From Acrocarpospora catenulata (GTDB lineage: Bacteria; Actinomycetota; Actinomycetes; Streptosporangiales; Streptosporangiaceae), in assembly GCF_018476525.1 (NCBI RefSeq), contig NZ_JAHCST010000073.1, positions 1 through 45,571 of the forward strand: a DNA stretch of 45,571 bases, read 5' to 3'. The notes beneath the pieces were generated by a model, which was given only the letters and a program-made list of their open reading frames with translations, was not told where the DNA came from and searched no databases. Each line of letters starts with the position of its first letter. Position 1 is the first letter of the stretch. Positions 8,141 through 16,553 of this stretch are shown piece by piece. The position numbers and the translations under genes are program-made.

Positions 8141-8992
8141 CCGTACCTCGCCGTCGATGTCGGCGGCCATCGGGGGGTCGGTTTCGATGAGCATCTCCCG
8201 GCCGACCACGAACGGGCCGCCGGCCAGGCTCCGCCACTTGCCGGTGGTGGCCCGGACGAGGGTCTCCACCAGCAGCCTTAACCGCTTGCCCGACCCCAGC
8301 TGGTAGGCGACCAGCTGCCGGTTGTCGATGCTGATGTCGCGAGCGATCTGCCAGCCGCCGTGGAAGCGGCCGTTGGCGATGTTGAGCTGGTGGGTGAGGA
8401 GTTCGTGGCGGACGCCGTCCACGGTCACGTACGCGCGGAAGGGGCTGTGGCCGGGCAGCACGGTGAGGGCGGTCAGCGGGTAGGCGGGCCGGCCGAGCGC
8501 CCGCTTCAGCCAGGGTTTCACGGTGCCGGCCACCTCCACGGAGACGCCGAAGCTGGCCAGGTTGGCGAACGGGCGGTCGCCGCACAGGCCCACGTCGATG
8601 TCGGCCACCTTGCCCTCGGTGAAGATCCGCACCGCCCCGGCCAGGGTGAGCGGCAGCCCGAGGCTGCGGGCGAAGTTGTTGGTGGTGCCCAGCGGGAGCG
8701 CGCCGAGGGCCACGTCGCGGTGGGTGAGGTGCTTGACGGCGCTGCTCAGCGTGCCGTCGCCGCCGCCCACGACGAGCAGGTCGGGCTCCAGCCCGAGCGC
8801 CTCGTCCAGCAGCGCGCGGAGCCGCCGGGGGTCCTCCACCGGGAAGACTCCGAGCGGGGCGAACCCGGCGGCCCTGATCAGCCGCAGCACCTCGTCGTAG
8901 TGCTTGCGACCGCGCCGGGACTTGGTGTTGACCACGACGGCGGCCCTCCGGTTCTCCCGGACGGCCGCCGTGTGCTCAGCCTTGCTGCGCAT
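8063..8992 (-). CDS. YegS/DgkB-like diacylglycerol or lipid kinase
   Basis: 309-aa lipid kinase of the diacylglycerol kinase catalytic-domain (DAGK_cat) family, which phosphorylates diacylglycerol or a related lipid at the inner membrane face using ATP. The nucleotide-binding motif VVGGGDGTLSSAV (GGGDGT at residues 76-81) and ALPLGTTNNFARSLGLP are both intact. A C-terminal beta-rich domain ends with a family-like DIDGEVRLRTPLTLTTIPNGV segment. The ATG at 8990-8992 is preferred; an in-frame GTG at 8998 is possible and neither has a good ribosome site. The 3' end overlaps the small ORF after SNF2 by 78 bp, tail to tail. The inverted repeat at 9005-9069 separates it from the protease gene upstream on the same strand. 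Confidence 0.9.
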   Translation of the reverse strand: MRSKAEHTAAVRENRRAAVVVNTKSRRGRKHYDEVLRLIRAAGFAPLGVFPVEDPRRLRALLDEALGLEPDLLVVGGGDGTLSSAVKHLTHRDVALGALPLGTTNNFARSLGLPLTLAGAVRIFTEGKVADIDVGLCGDRPFANLASFGVSVEVAGTVKPWLKRALGRPAYPLTALTVLPGHSPFRAYVTVDGVRHELLTHQLNIANGRFHGGWQIARDISIDNRQLVAYQLGSGKRLRLLVETLVRATTGKWRSLAGGPFVVGREMLIETDPPMAADIDGEVRLRTPLTLTTIPNGVRVMVGQDFVDT

Positions 8993-9004
8993 GATCACAT
9001 GCTA

Positions 9005-9069
9005 GCCCTGTATTTCGCGCATCAATCCCTACCGATATCCCGTTCGAAGGGAACCACGAAATACAGGGC
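9005..9069 (-). terminator. 13-bp inverted repeat between protease and lipid kinase genes
   Basis: GCCCTGTATTTCG (9005-9017) is perfectly complementary to CGAAATACAGGGC (9057-9069), with 39 nt between the arms. On the minus strand it begins 5 nt after the protease stop at 9075 and ends about 12 nt before the lipid kinase ATG. A terminator or attenuator is the simplest reading. The long loop and lack of a U-run are unusual, and a dyad for a regulator is an alternative. Confidence 0.65.
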
Positions 9070-9074
9070 TTGGC

Positions 9075-11885
9075 TCACTTCTTTGGTGCTGTCACCTGAA
9101 GAATCACGCCCAGGTTGAGCGGGAGTGGGGTGATCAGCTTGATCTTCGCGCCGAGTGCCTTGCCCTCGTCGCCGGGGTTGCCGGTGCCCAGGGTGAAGCC
9201 CAGGAGCTGGCTGCCGTAGACCTCCGTCGCCGGGGTGCCGTCGGGCTTAACGACCCGTACGCCGTACGGCTGGTTGTCCTTGGCGGGGACCACTGCGGAG
9301 GCGTCCCGGCTCCGGTTGATGAACGAGGTGCCGCCCCGCCACTCGAAGCCCGGGTACCAGGTCTTGGCGTCGGTGAACTCCTTGACCGGATCCTGCGCCG
9401 GGAAGTTCGTGCAGTACATGCTGTACGGCTCGCCCGCCGCCTCCAGGCACTCCTTGAACGGGTAGGTCTTGTTGAAGCCGAATGCCCCGTTGGACGCCTG
9501 CGGACGCATCGGGATGTTCTTACTCGTGCTGGGATCCTTGGTGGCGGCCACGCCGGTCCTGCGCAGCGGGTCGAAGTGCGAGTCGACCAGCAGCAGCCCG
9601 CCCTTGGAGCCGTAGGACGGCAGCTCGGCCGTGTGCAGCGCCGGGTTGTTCTGCTCGTAGTAGGAGGCGTCCCGCAGCCAGACCAGCAGGCCGGGCGCGT
9701 TGTACTTGATCTTCTCCACGTTCCAGACGCCGTCGCGCTGGTAGTTGGTATCGTAGGTGTAGGCCAGGCCCTTGTCGAAGCCGTCCAGGTTCCGCCACTC
9801 GGCCAGGTAGAACTGGTCGGTGATCTCGGTGCCGCTGTGGATCTTCCAGCCCTGGCCCTTGCTGTCGGTGAAGGTGCCGGTGGTGGCGGTCCAGCCGTTG
9901 GCGCCGGACTCCACGTCGTCGCTCCACACGGTGGCGCCGGCGGCGGTCACCGCGAAGTCGTCGGCGAACCAGCCGCGCTCCATGAACGCGGCGTCGGTGG
10001 CGTACCGCAGGCGCAGCTGCACGGTCTGGCCGGCGAACGGGGTGAGGTCCACGTAGTCGTGCCGCCAGCCCTCGGTGGTGCCGGTCAGGCCGTACTTCTT
10101 GTCGCCGTAGTCCTTCAGGCGCTTGTTGGGGTCGCCGTAGCCGTCGTCGGTGGAGACCAGCGTGCCGCTCTCGTCGTAGACCTTCTGCTCGTGCCAGGTG
10201 GCGCCGCCGTCGGTGGACACCTCGACGAAGCCGTAGTCCCACTCGTCCTCGATGACGTAGTCGTTCCACATCCAGAACTTCACGTCGGACCCGGCCGGGA
10301 CCGGCACGGTGCGGGTGATCTTCGAGTCGGCCCAGTTCTGGTCGGAGCCGGTCCACCAGGCGTTGCCGCCGCTGTGCGGCACGGTCAGCTCGGTGGACTT
10401 GTCCGGCAGGTTGATGCGGACGCCGTCCTCGGTGAACTTGGGCGTGTTGGAGGACTGGCCGACGGTGATCGTCTTGGTGCCGTCGCCCATGTTGAGCGTC
10501 TTGGGGTTGGCCCAGCCGAGCACCCACTTGCCCCAGAGGTCGATGTGCGCGGGGAGTGACTGGAAGATCGGGCCGGAGTGCGAGCCGGTGGACATCAGCG
10601 ACCAGAACTCAACGCTGGTGTCGCCGGCGCCGGTCACGTCGTAGAGGTCGGGCAGGCCCAGGTCGTGGCCGTACTCGTGGGCGAAGACGCCGACGCCGGA
10701 GTCCTCGGGCTGCACGATGTAGTTGGCGATCTTCTTGTTGGTGCCGGGGATGGTGTAACCCCCGGTGATCGTCGAGGCGTGGGCCCAGATGGCGTAGGTG
10801 CCCTCGGCGCCACCGCCGCCCGACTTGTCCTTACCCGCGTGCACCAGCACCAGGTGGTCGATGACCCCGTCCGGCTCCAGCAGGTTGCCGTCGCCGTCGG
10901 CGTCGGAGATGTCCTCCAGGTCGTAGTCGGCCCACGGGAAGTTCGGCTGCTGGGCGGCCAGCGCGTTGATCGCGTCGACGGCGAGCGCCGCCGCGCCGAG
11001 CGGGTTGTCGGGGTGGCCGTTGGTGTTCTGCGGGGCGTTGTCCTCGCCCGCCACGCAGGCCGCGGCGCCGTACCAGGCCTCGGAGTGCGGGGCCTTGATC
11101 CAGCCGACCGCCTGGCCGCTGACCGAGTAGGCGCCCTTGGACATCTCCTCGTACATGTTCTTCATGGTGGAGCCGGAGATGTCGATGCCCTTCTTCCCGT
11201 CCCGGGGGTCGGTCAGGTCGGGGCGGACCCGCTTGGTGATCCCGGTGGTGCTGTAGAGCATCTTGTTGAAGTGGTCGGCGGAGAAGTCGTCGACCCACAT
11301 CGAGTTGTTGTCCTTGCCCGGCCCGGGCAAGGTGGCCGGATTCGGGATCTTGTTGTGCAGCGGGCCGTTCAGCTTGGTGCCGGGCGGCTCGACCACGCAG
11401 GTGTTCGGCTCGGCGGTGGACTTCTGGCGGCTGAAGCCGGAGAAGTCGTCGTTGGCGTTCTCGTTGAACTCCACCAGCAGTGTCAGCAGCTTCGCCGTCT
11501 GCTTGGTCTTGGCCTTCTTGTAGATGAACTCGAAGGGGTTCTTGCCGGTGCGCAGCGCCTCCCGCTCGTTGCGCGCCAGGATCCTGGCGGCGCCGGGGTT
11601 TCCGCTCGCGTACTTGCGGTCGACCTCCTTGGCGATGTCCTGGCCGGTGAGCGCGGTGGCGTCCTTGGCCTCCCGGCCGAGCCGCTCGGTGTCGGCCGCC
11701 GCGACATCGTCCTGGATCATCGGCGGGGCGTAGTTGATGTAGTGGTCGCTCGCCGACGGGACCCAGTTGGCCGCCGTCGCGTCAGCCGCGCCGGCCGGGA
11801 TGGCCGCCAGCCCGGCCGCCGCGAGGCCGAGGGCGGGCACGATGGCGGTTAATCGGCGGGCTCTTGAGGATGCTCTCGGAAACAA
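9075..11885 (-). CDS. Secreted M6-family metalloprotease (immune inhibitor A-like), paralogue 1
   Basis: 936-aa zinc metallopeptidase expected to be secreted. A basic N-region (RASSRARR) and a hydrophobic Ala/Leu core ending AAIPAGA form a signal peptide cleaved near residue 35. A propeptide follows, then the M6 catalytic domain with the zinc motif HEYGHDLGLPD near residue 400. An EF-hand-like loop DADGDGNLLEPDG upstream suggests bound calcium. The C-terminal half has two beta-sandwich modules with repeated FVEVSTDGGATW and DDVESGANGWTATTGTF-type motifs, as in the VEG region of InhA-like proteins. The TTG start at 11885 is fixed by AGGGAGGG 6 nt upstream, a layout shared with the paralogue; a GTG at 11918 would put that site inside the gene. 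Its nearest relative is the adjacent gene at 12079-14901, so the pair arose by tandem duplication. Confidence 0.93.
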   Translation of the reverse strand: MFPRASSRARRLTAIVPALGLAAAGLAAIPAGAADATAANWVPSASDHYINYAPPMIQDDVAAADTERLGREAKDATALTGQDIAKEVDRKYASGNPGAARILARNEREALRTGKNPFEFIYKKAKTKQTAKLLTLLVEFNENANDDFSGFSRQKSTAEPNTCVVEPPGTKLNGPLHNKIPNPATLPGPGKDNNSMWVDDFSADHFNKMLYSTTGITKRVRPDLTDPRDGKKGIDISGSTMKNMYEEMSKGAYSVSGQAVGWIKAPHSEAWYGAAACVAGEDNAPQNTNGHPDNPLGAAALAVDAINALAAQQPNFPWADYDLEDISDADGDGNLLEPDGVIDHLVLVHAGKDKSGGGGAEGTYAIWAHASTITGGYTIPGTNKKIANYIVQPEDSGVGVFAHEYGHDLGLPDLYDVTGAGDTSVEFWSLMSTGSHSGPIFQSLPAHIDLWGKWVLGWANPKTLNMGDGTKTITVGQSSNTPKFTEDGVRINLPDKSTELTVPHSGGNAWWTGSDQNWADSKITRTVPVPAGSDVKFWMWNDYVIEDEWDYGFVEVSTDGGATWHEQKVYDESGTLVSTDDGYGDPNKRLKDYGDKKYGLTGTTEGWRHDYVDLTPFAGQTVQLRLRYATDAAFMERGWFADDFAVTAAGATVWSDDVESGANGWTATTGTFTDSKGQGWKIHSGTEITDQFYLAEWRNLDGFDKGLAYTYDTNYQRDGVWNVEKIKYNAPGLLVWLRDASYYEQNNPALHTAELPSYGSKGGLLLVDSHFDPLRRTGVAATKDPSTSKNIPMRPQASNGAFGFNKTYPFKECLEAAGEPYSMYCTNFPAQDPVKEFTDAKTWYPGFEWRGGTSFINRSRDASAVVPAKDNQPYGVRVVKPDGTPATEVYGSQLLGFTLGTGNPGDEGKALGAKIKLITPLPLNLGVILQVTAPKK

Positions 11886-11933
11886 GTCTGTCCCTCCCTG
11901 CCTGTGACGGCACAGCACGTGCGCCGCATGCGG

Positions 11934-11991
11934 GACGTTAGATCAACCCGCTGGAGAAAGGGAAAGTCAACTATGGATGTTGCGAAACCGT
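11934..11991 (-). promoter_or_regulatory. Conserved 58-bp upstream block of protease 1
   Basis: Three segments match the block upstream of the second protease at identical spacing: GACGTTAGATCAAC (11934-11947), AAAGTCAAC (11963-11971) and TGGATGTTGCGAAACCGT (11974-11991). The sequence between them differs. On the minus strand TTGACT could serve as a -35 box. The 3' edge of the block lies about 50 bp from the TTG start. Conservation with fixed spacing implies a promoter plus activator or repressor site rather than chance. Confidence 0.7.
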
Positions 11992-12027
11992 AATGAGACC
12001 GGAAATTTCACACGGCCGGTCAAACGA

Positions 12028-12061
12028 CGGCGGCCGCCCGGGAGGTCCCGGACGCCCGCCG
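12028..12061 (-). terminator. Strong GC-rich hairpin after protease 2
   Basis: A nearly perfect hairpin centred on GGGAGGTCCC; 14 of 16 pairs match, with mismatches at 12037/12052 and 12034/12055. It starts 17 nt after the protease 2 stop (12079-12081). A small second hairpin, CCGCGAAACGCGG (12066-12078), directly abuts the stop codon. Together they probably end the transcript before the promoter of protease 1. Confidence 0.75.
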
Positions 12062-12078
12062 CTTTCCGCGAAACGCGG

Positions 12079-14901
12079 TTACTTCTTGGCCGCGGTCACC
12101 TGGAGGATGACACCCAGGTTCAGCGGGAGCGGGCTGAGCAGCTTGATCTGCACGCCCGCCGCCTTGCCCTCGTCACCGGGGTTGCCGCTGCCGAGCAGGA
12201 ACCCGTTGACGTCCTCTCCGTAGAGTTCGGTCGCCGGGGAACCGTCGGGGTTGACGATCCTGGTCGAGTACGGCTGGTTGCCCCGCGACGGGACCACCAC
12301 GGAGCCGTCCCTGTAGCGGTAGAACAGGCCGCCGTTGCGGAACTCCAGACCCGGGTACCAGGTCTTGGCGTCGGTGAACTCCTTGACCGGGTTCTGCGCC
12401 GGGAAGTCCGTGCAGTACATGCTGAACGGCTCGCCCGCCCCTTCCAGGCACTCCCGGAACGGGTAGGTCTTGTTGAAGCCGAACGCCACGTCGGAGGACT
12501 GCGGACGGGACGGAAGGTTCTTCAGCGTGCTCGTGTCCTTGGTGGCCGCGACGCCGGACCTGCGGAGCGGGTCGAAGTGGGAGTCCACCAGGAGCAACTG
12601 GCCCTTCGACCCCACCGACGGAAGGGTGAAGGTGTTGGCCGCCGGGTTGTTCAGGCTGTACGAGGCGTCCCGCAGCCAGACCAGCAGGCCGGGGGCGTTG
12701 TACTTGATCTTCTCCACGCTCCATTTGTCGTCGCGCTGGTAGTTGGTGTCGTAGGTGTAGGCCAGGCCGTTGTCGAAGCCGTCCAGGTTCCGCCACTCGG
12801 CCAGGTAGTACTGGGCCGCCTGGACGTCGCCGCTGTGCCTGGTCCACCCGGCGCCGGTGCTGTCGGTGAAGGTGCCGGTGGTGGCGGTCCAGCCGTTGGC
12901 GCCGGACTCCACGTCGTCACTCCACACGGTGGCGCCGCCGACGGTCACCGCGAAGTCGTCGGCGAACCAGCCGCGCTCCAGGGCCGCCGCGTCGGTGTTG
13001 TACCGCAGGCGAAGCTGGACGGTGGTCCCGGCGAACGGGGCCAGATCCACGTAGTCGTGGCGCCAGCCGTGGGTGTCACCGGTCAGGCCGTACTTCTTGT
13101 TGCCGTAGTCGTGCAGGCGGCCGTTGGGGTCGGAGTAGCTGTCGTCGGTGGTGACCAGCGTGCCGTCCTCGGCGTAGACCTTCTGCTCGGCCCAGGTGGT
13201 TCCGCCGTCGGTGGACACCTCGATGAAGCCGAAGTCCCAGTCGGACTCGATGACGTAGTCGTTCCACATCCAGAACCTGGCGTCGGACCCGGCCGGGACC
13301 TGCACGGTGCGGGTGATCTTCGAGTCGGCCCAGTTCTGGTCGTTGCCGGACCACCAGGCATTGGCCCCGCTGTGCGGCGTGGTCATGACCACGTGCTTGT
13401 CCGGCAGGTTGATCCGCACGCCGTCCTCGGTGAGCTTGGGCGTGTTGGAGGTCTGGCCGACGGTGACCAGCTTGGTGCCGTCACCGGGGTTGATCACCTT
13501 CGGGTTGGCCCAGCCGAGCACCCACTTGTCCCACAGGCCCATGTGGGTCGGCATGGACTGGAAGATCGGGCCGGAGTGCGAGCCGGTGGACATCAGGTCC
13601 CAGAAGTCCACGGCGGAGTCGCCGGCGCCGCTGGCGTCGTACAGGTCGGGCAGGCCCAGGTCGTGGCCGTACTCGTGGGCGAAGACGCCGACGCCGGAGT
13701 CCTCGGGCTGCACGATGTAGTTGGCGATCTTCTTGTTGCTGCCCGGGATGGTGTAGCCGCCGGGGATGGAGGAGGAGTGCGCCCAGATGGCGTAGGTGCC
13801 CTCGGCGCCACCGCCGCCCGACTTGTCCTCACCGGCGTGCACCAGCACCAGGTGGTCGACCACACCGTCCGGCTCCAGCACGTTGCCGTCGCCGTCCGCG
13901 TCGGAGGTGTCCTCCAGGTCGTAGTCGGCCCACGGGAAGTTCGGCTGCTGCGCGGCCAGCGCGTTGATCGCGTCGATGGCCAGGCGGGACGCGCCGGCCG
14001 GGTTGTCGGGGTGGCCGGACATGTTCTGGGGGGCGTTCCCGCCGCCGGGGTTGCAGCGGGCGGCGCCGTACCAGGCCTCCGAGTGCGGGACCTTGATCCA
14101 GCCGACCGCCTGGCCGGTGACCGTGTAGGCGCCCTTGGACATCTCCTCGTACATCTTCTTCATGGTGAAGCCGGAGATGTCGATGCCGTTCCTGCCGTCC
14201 CGCGGGTCCTTCAGGTCGGGGCGGACGCGGGTGGTGATGCCCTTGTCGGAGTAGAGCATCTTGTTGTAGTGGTCGGTGCTGAAGTCCGCCACCCACATGG
14301 AGTTGTTGTCCTTGCCCGGTCCCGGCAGGGTGGCCGGGTTCGGGATCTTGTTGTGCAGCGGGCCGTTCTGCTTGGTGCCGGGCGGCTCGACCACGCAGGT
14401 GTTCGGTTCCGCGGTGGACTTCTGGCGGCTGAAGCCGGAGAAGTCGTCGTTGGCGTTCTCGTTGAACTCCACCAGCAGCGTCAGCAACTTCGCCGTCTGC
14501 TTGGTCTTGGCCTTCTTGTAGATGAACTCGAAGGGGTTCTGGCCGGTCCTGATGGCCCGGTGCTCCCGACCGGCCAGCACGCGCGCCGCGGCGGGGTTGC
14601 CGCTGGCGAACTTGCGGTCGAAGCGCTCGGCGGCGATCTGCCCCGGCGTGCCGGACCGGTTGTTGGCCCCGGTGGGCACCCGTTCCGCGCCGGCGTCCCC
14701 GACGTCGTCCTGGACCATGGGCGAGGCGTAGTTGATGTAGTGGTCGCTCGCTGACGGCACCCAGTCGGCCACCGTCGTGTCGGCCGCCGCCGCGTTGACC
14801 GCCGCGCCGGGGATGGCCGCCAGCCCCGCAGCCGCGAGGCCGAGAACGGAAGCCACGGCGGCCAGTCGCCGGGTCCGTCCTAAGGATGATCTGCTTGACA
14901 A
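12079..14901 (-). CDS. Secreted M6-family metalloprotease (immune inhibitor A-like), paralogue 2
   Basis: 940-aa tandem paralogue of the neighbouring protease, alike along its whole length by eye. Signal peptide: RTRRLAAVASVLGLAAAGLA with cleavage after an Ala-rich stretch. The catalytic motif HEYGHDLGLPDLYD lies near residue 405, the calcium-like loop DADGDGNVLEPDG before it, and the same beta-sandwich C-terminus after it. The TTG start at 14899-14901 has AGGGAGGG 7 nt upstream. Differences cluster in the propeptide, in the loop holding ARCNPGGGNAPQ (paralogue 1 has AACVAGEDNAPQ) and in the last ~100 residues, which suggests divergence in processing or substrate choice. Its leader is about 70 nt longer than that of paralogue 1 and contains a hairpin. 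Neither protein shows a sortase motif or a C-terminal anchor. Confidence 0.93.
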   Translation of the reverse strand: MSSRSSLGRTRRLAAVASVLGLAAAGLAAIPGAAVNAAAADTTVADWVPSASDHYINYASPMVQDDVGDAGAERVPTGANNRSGTPGQIAAERFDRKFASGNPAAARVLAGREHRAIRTGQNPFEFIYKKAKTKQTAKLLTLLVEFNENANDDFSGFSRQKSTAEPNTCVVEPPGTKQNGPLHNKIPNPATLPGPGKDNNSMWVADFSTDHYNKMLYSDKGITTRVRPDLKDPRDGRNGIDISGFTMKKMYEEMSKGAYTVTGQAVGWIKVPHSEAWYGAARCNPGGGNAPQNMSGHPDNPAGASRLAIDAINALAAQQPNFPWADYDLEDTSDADGDGNVLEPDGVVDHLVLVHAGEDKSGGGGAEGTYAIWAHSSSIPGGYTIPGSNKKIANYIVQPEDSGVGVFAHEYGHDLGLPDLYDASGAGDSAVDFWDLMSTGSHSGPIFQSMPTHMGLWDKWVLGWANPKVINPGDGTKLVTVGQTSNTPKLTEDGVRINLPDKHVVMTTPHSGANAWWSGNDQNWADSKITRTVQVPAGSDARFWMWNDYVIESDWDFGFIEVSTDGGTTWAEQKVYAEDGTLVTTDDSYSDPNGRLHDYGNKKYGLTGDTHGWRHDYVDLAPFAGTTVQLRLRYNTDAAALERGWFADDFAVTVGGATVWSDDVESGANGWTATTGTFTDSTGAGWTRHSGDVQAAQYYLAEWRNLDGFDNGLAYTYDTNYQRDDKWSVEKIKYNAPGLLVWLRDASYSLNNPAANTFTLPSVGSKGQLLLVDSHFDPLRRSGVAATKDTSTLKNLPSRPQSSDVAFGFNKTYPFRECLEGAGEPFSMYCTDFPAQNPVKEFTDAKTWYPGLEFRNGGLFYRYRDGSVVVPSRGNQPYSTRIVNPDGSPATELYGEDVNGFLLGSGNPGDEGKAAGVQIKLLSPLPLNLGVILQVTAAKK

Positions 14902-14969
14902 GGTATGACCCTCCCTGCCCGGGGTTACCGGGCGACATCCTTCAAGCGCGCAAGGGGTTGACGCGCGCC

Positions 14970-15016
14970 TGCGACGTGCGAAACCCCGGAAATCACAGGG
15001 GATGACACACGTCGCA
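14970..15016 (-). promoter_or_regulatory. Leader inverted repeat of protease 2
   Basis: TGCGACGTG (14970-14978) and CACGTCGCA (15008-15016) form a perfect 9-bp inverted repeat enclosing a CCCC/GGGG pair. It lies between the conserved 58-bp block and the TTG start, in a stretch that paralogue 1 lacks. It may fold in the 5' leader or be a dyad for a regulator. Confidence 0.5.
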
Positions 15017-15021
15017 AGCCG

Positions 15022-15079
15022 GACGTTAGATCAACAGGTCAAGGAACGGTAAAGTCAACAGTGGATGTTGCGAAACCGT
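15022..15079 (-). promoter_or_regulatory. Conserved 58-bp upstream block of protease 2
   Basis: Same three segments and spacing as 11934-11991: GACGTTAGATCAAC (15022-15035), AAAGTCAAC (15051-15059) and TGGATGTTGCGAAACCGT (15062-15079). It lies in the divergent gap before the GlcD-like gene, which is one reason for placing that gene's start at 15156 and not at 15078 inside this block. Confidence 0.7.
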
Positions 15080-15155
15080 GATCGATTCGGATTTTTCATG
15101 CGACGGACGGCGATGCGACGGCCTGAGCATTCCGGCTGGCGATTATGTTCGAAGC

Positions 15156-16508
15156 GTGAAAGATCTGATCGCGGCGCTGCCGCCGGGACGGGTGATCGTG
15201 GACCCCGACGTGGTCGGCACCTATACCCGGGACCGGACCTATCTTCAGCCAGGGCAGGCGGTCGGGGCCGTGCTGGCCGAGTCCCGCGAGGACGTGGTGA
15301 CCACCCTGCGCTGGGCCACCGAGCACCGGGTGCCGGTGGTGCCGCGCGGCGCGGGCACCGGCCTGGCCGGGGCGGCCACCGCCACCGACGGGTGCCTGGT
15401 CCTCGCCCTGCACCGGATGACGGCCATCACCGAACTCTCCCCCGACGACGAGATCGCGGTGGTGCAGCCGGGCGTGATCACCGCCGACCTGGACCGCGCC
15501 GCCCGGGTGCACGGCCTCATGTACGCGCCCGACCCGTCCTCGTACGAGATCTCCACCATCGGCGGCAACCTGGCCACCAACGCGGGCGGTCTGCGCTGCG
15601 TGAAGTACGGCGTGACCCGGGACTCCACGCTCGGCCTCGAGGTGGTGCTGGCCGACGGGCGGGTGCTGAACACCGGCCGCCGCACCATGAAGGGCGTCAC
15701 CGGCTACGACCTGACCAGCCTGTTCGTCGGCTCGGAAGGCACCCTGGGCGTGATCACCGAGGCCACCGTACGGCTGCGCCGCGCCCCCGCGGAGCCCCCG
15801 GCCACGGTGGCCGCCGAGTTCGGCTCGCTCCGGGACGCCGCGGCGGCGGTGGCGGCGATCATTGCCGCCGGCTGCCAGCCGGCCATGTTGGAGCTGATCG
15901 ACCGCAACACCCTCCAGGCCATCGACGACTGGAAGCACATCGGCCTGGAGCCGGGGACCCGGGCCATGCTGATCGCCCAGTCCGACGCCGCCGACTCGGC
16001 CACCGCCACCGCGCGCATGGCCAAGCTCTGCGACGAGAACGGCGCGTCGTTCACGGCCGTCTCCAGCACCCCGCAGGAGTCCGCCGAGTTGGTCGGCATC
16101 CGGCGGCTGGCCTACGACGCCAAGGAGCGGCTCGGCGCCTGCCTGGTGGAGGACGTCTGCGTGCCGCGTTCCGCGCTGCCCGACATGATCTCGGCCGTGG
16201 AGGCGGCCGGGGACCGGCACGGGGTGCTGATCTGCACGGTCGCGCACGCCGGTGACGGCAACGTGCACCCGGTCTTCATCTTCGAGCACGGGCTGGCCGA
16301 GCCGCCCGAGCACGTGTGGGCGGCGGCCGATGAGGTGTTCCGCGCCGCGCTGGCGCTCGGCGGCACCCTCACCGGGGAGCACGGGGTGGGGATGCTGAAG
16401 CGGCGCTGGCTGGCGCTTGAGGCCGGGCCGGTGGTGGCCGATCTGCACCAGGGCATCAAGGCTGTCTTCGATCCGCTGAACATTCTCAATCCCGGCAAAG
16501 CCATCTGA
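15156..16508 (+). CDS. FAD-linked oxidase, GlcD/D-lactate dehydrogenase-like
   Basis: 450-aa flavoprotein oxidising a 2-hydroxyacid such as glycolate or D-lactate, by family. The PCMH-type FAD domain covers roughly residues 15-210 with VPRGAGTGLAGAA and TIGGNLATNAGGLRCVKYG. The FAD-oxidase C domain follows with VAHAGDGNVHP, GGTLTGEHGVGMLKR and the terminal LNPGKAI. The GTG at 15156 gives the usual start just before the FAD domain; the GTG at 15078 lies in the divergent protease promoter block. No partner GlcE or GlcF gene is present, so it may act alone or with subunits elsewhere. The kinase gene follows after 45 bp. Confidence 0.92.
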   Translation: MKDLIAALPPGRVIVDPDVVGTYTRDRTYLQPGQAVGAVLAESREDVVTTLRWATEHRVPVVPRGAGTGLAGAATATDGCLVLALHRMTAITELSPDDEIAVVQPGVITADLDRAARVHGLMYAPDPSSYEISTIGGNLATNAGGLRCVKYGVTRDSTLGLEVVLADGRVLNTGRRTMKGVTGYDLTSLFVGSEGTLGVITEATVRLRRAPAEPPATVAAEFGSLRDAAAAVAAIIAAGCQPAMLELIDRNTLQAIDDWKHIGLEPGTRAMLIAQSDAADSATATARMAKLCDENGASFTAVSSTPQESAELVGIRRLAYDAKERLGACLVEDVCVPRSALPDMISAVEAAGDRHGVLICTVAHAGDGNVHPVFIFEHGLAEPPEHVWAAADEVFRAALALGGTLTGEHGVGMLKRRWLALEAGPVVADLHQGIKAVFDPLNILNPGKAI

Positions 16509-16553
16509 CACTGGTACCGTTCAGCCACTTGAGCACCGATATTTCGGGGAGAA

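Noticed and set aside
11977-14754. 925-codon plus-strand ORF opposite the second protease
   Set aside because: It is the antisense shadow of a clear M6 protease; its product is low-complexity Val/Gly/Arg sequence with no domain.
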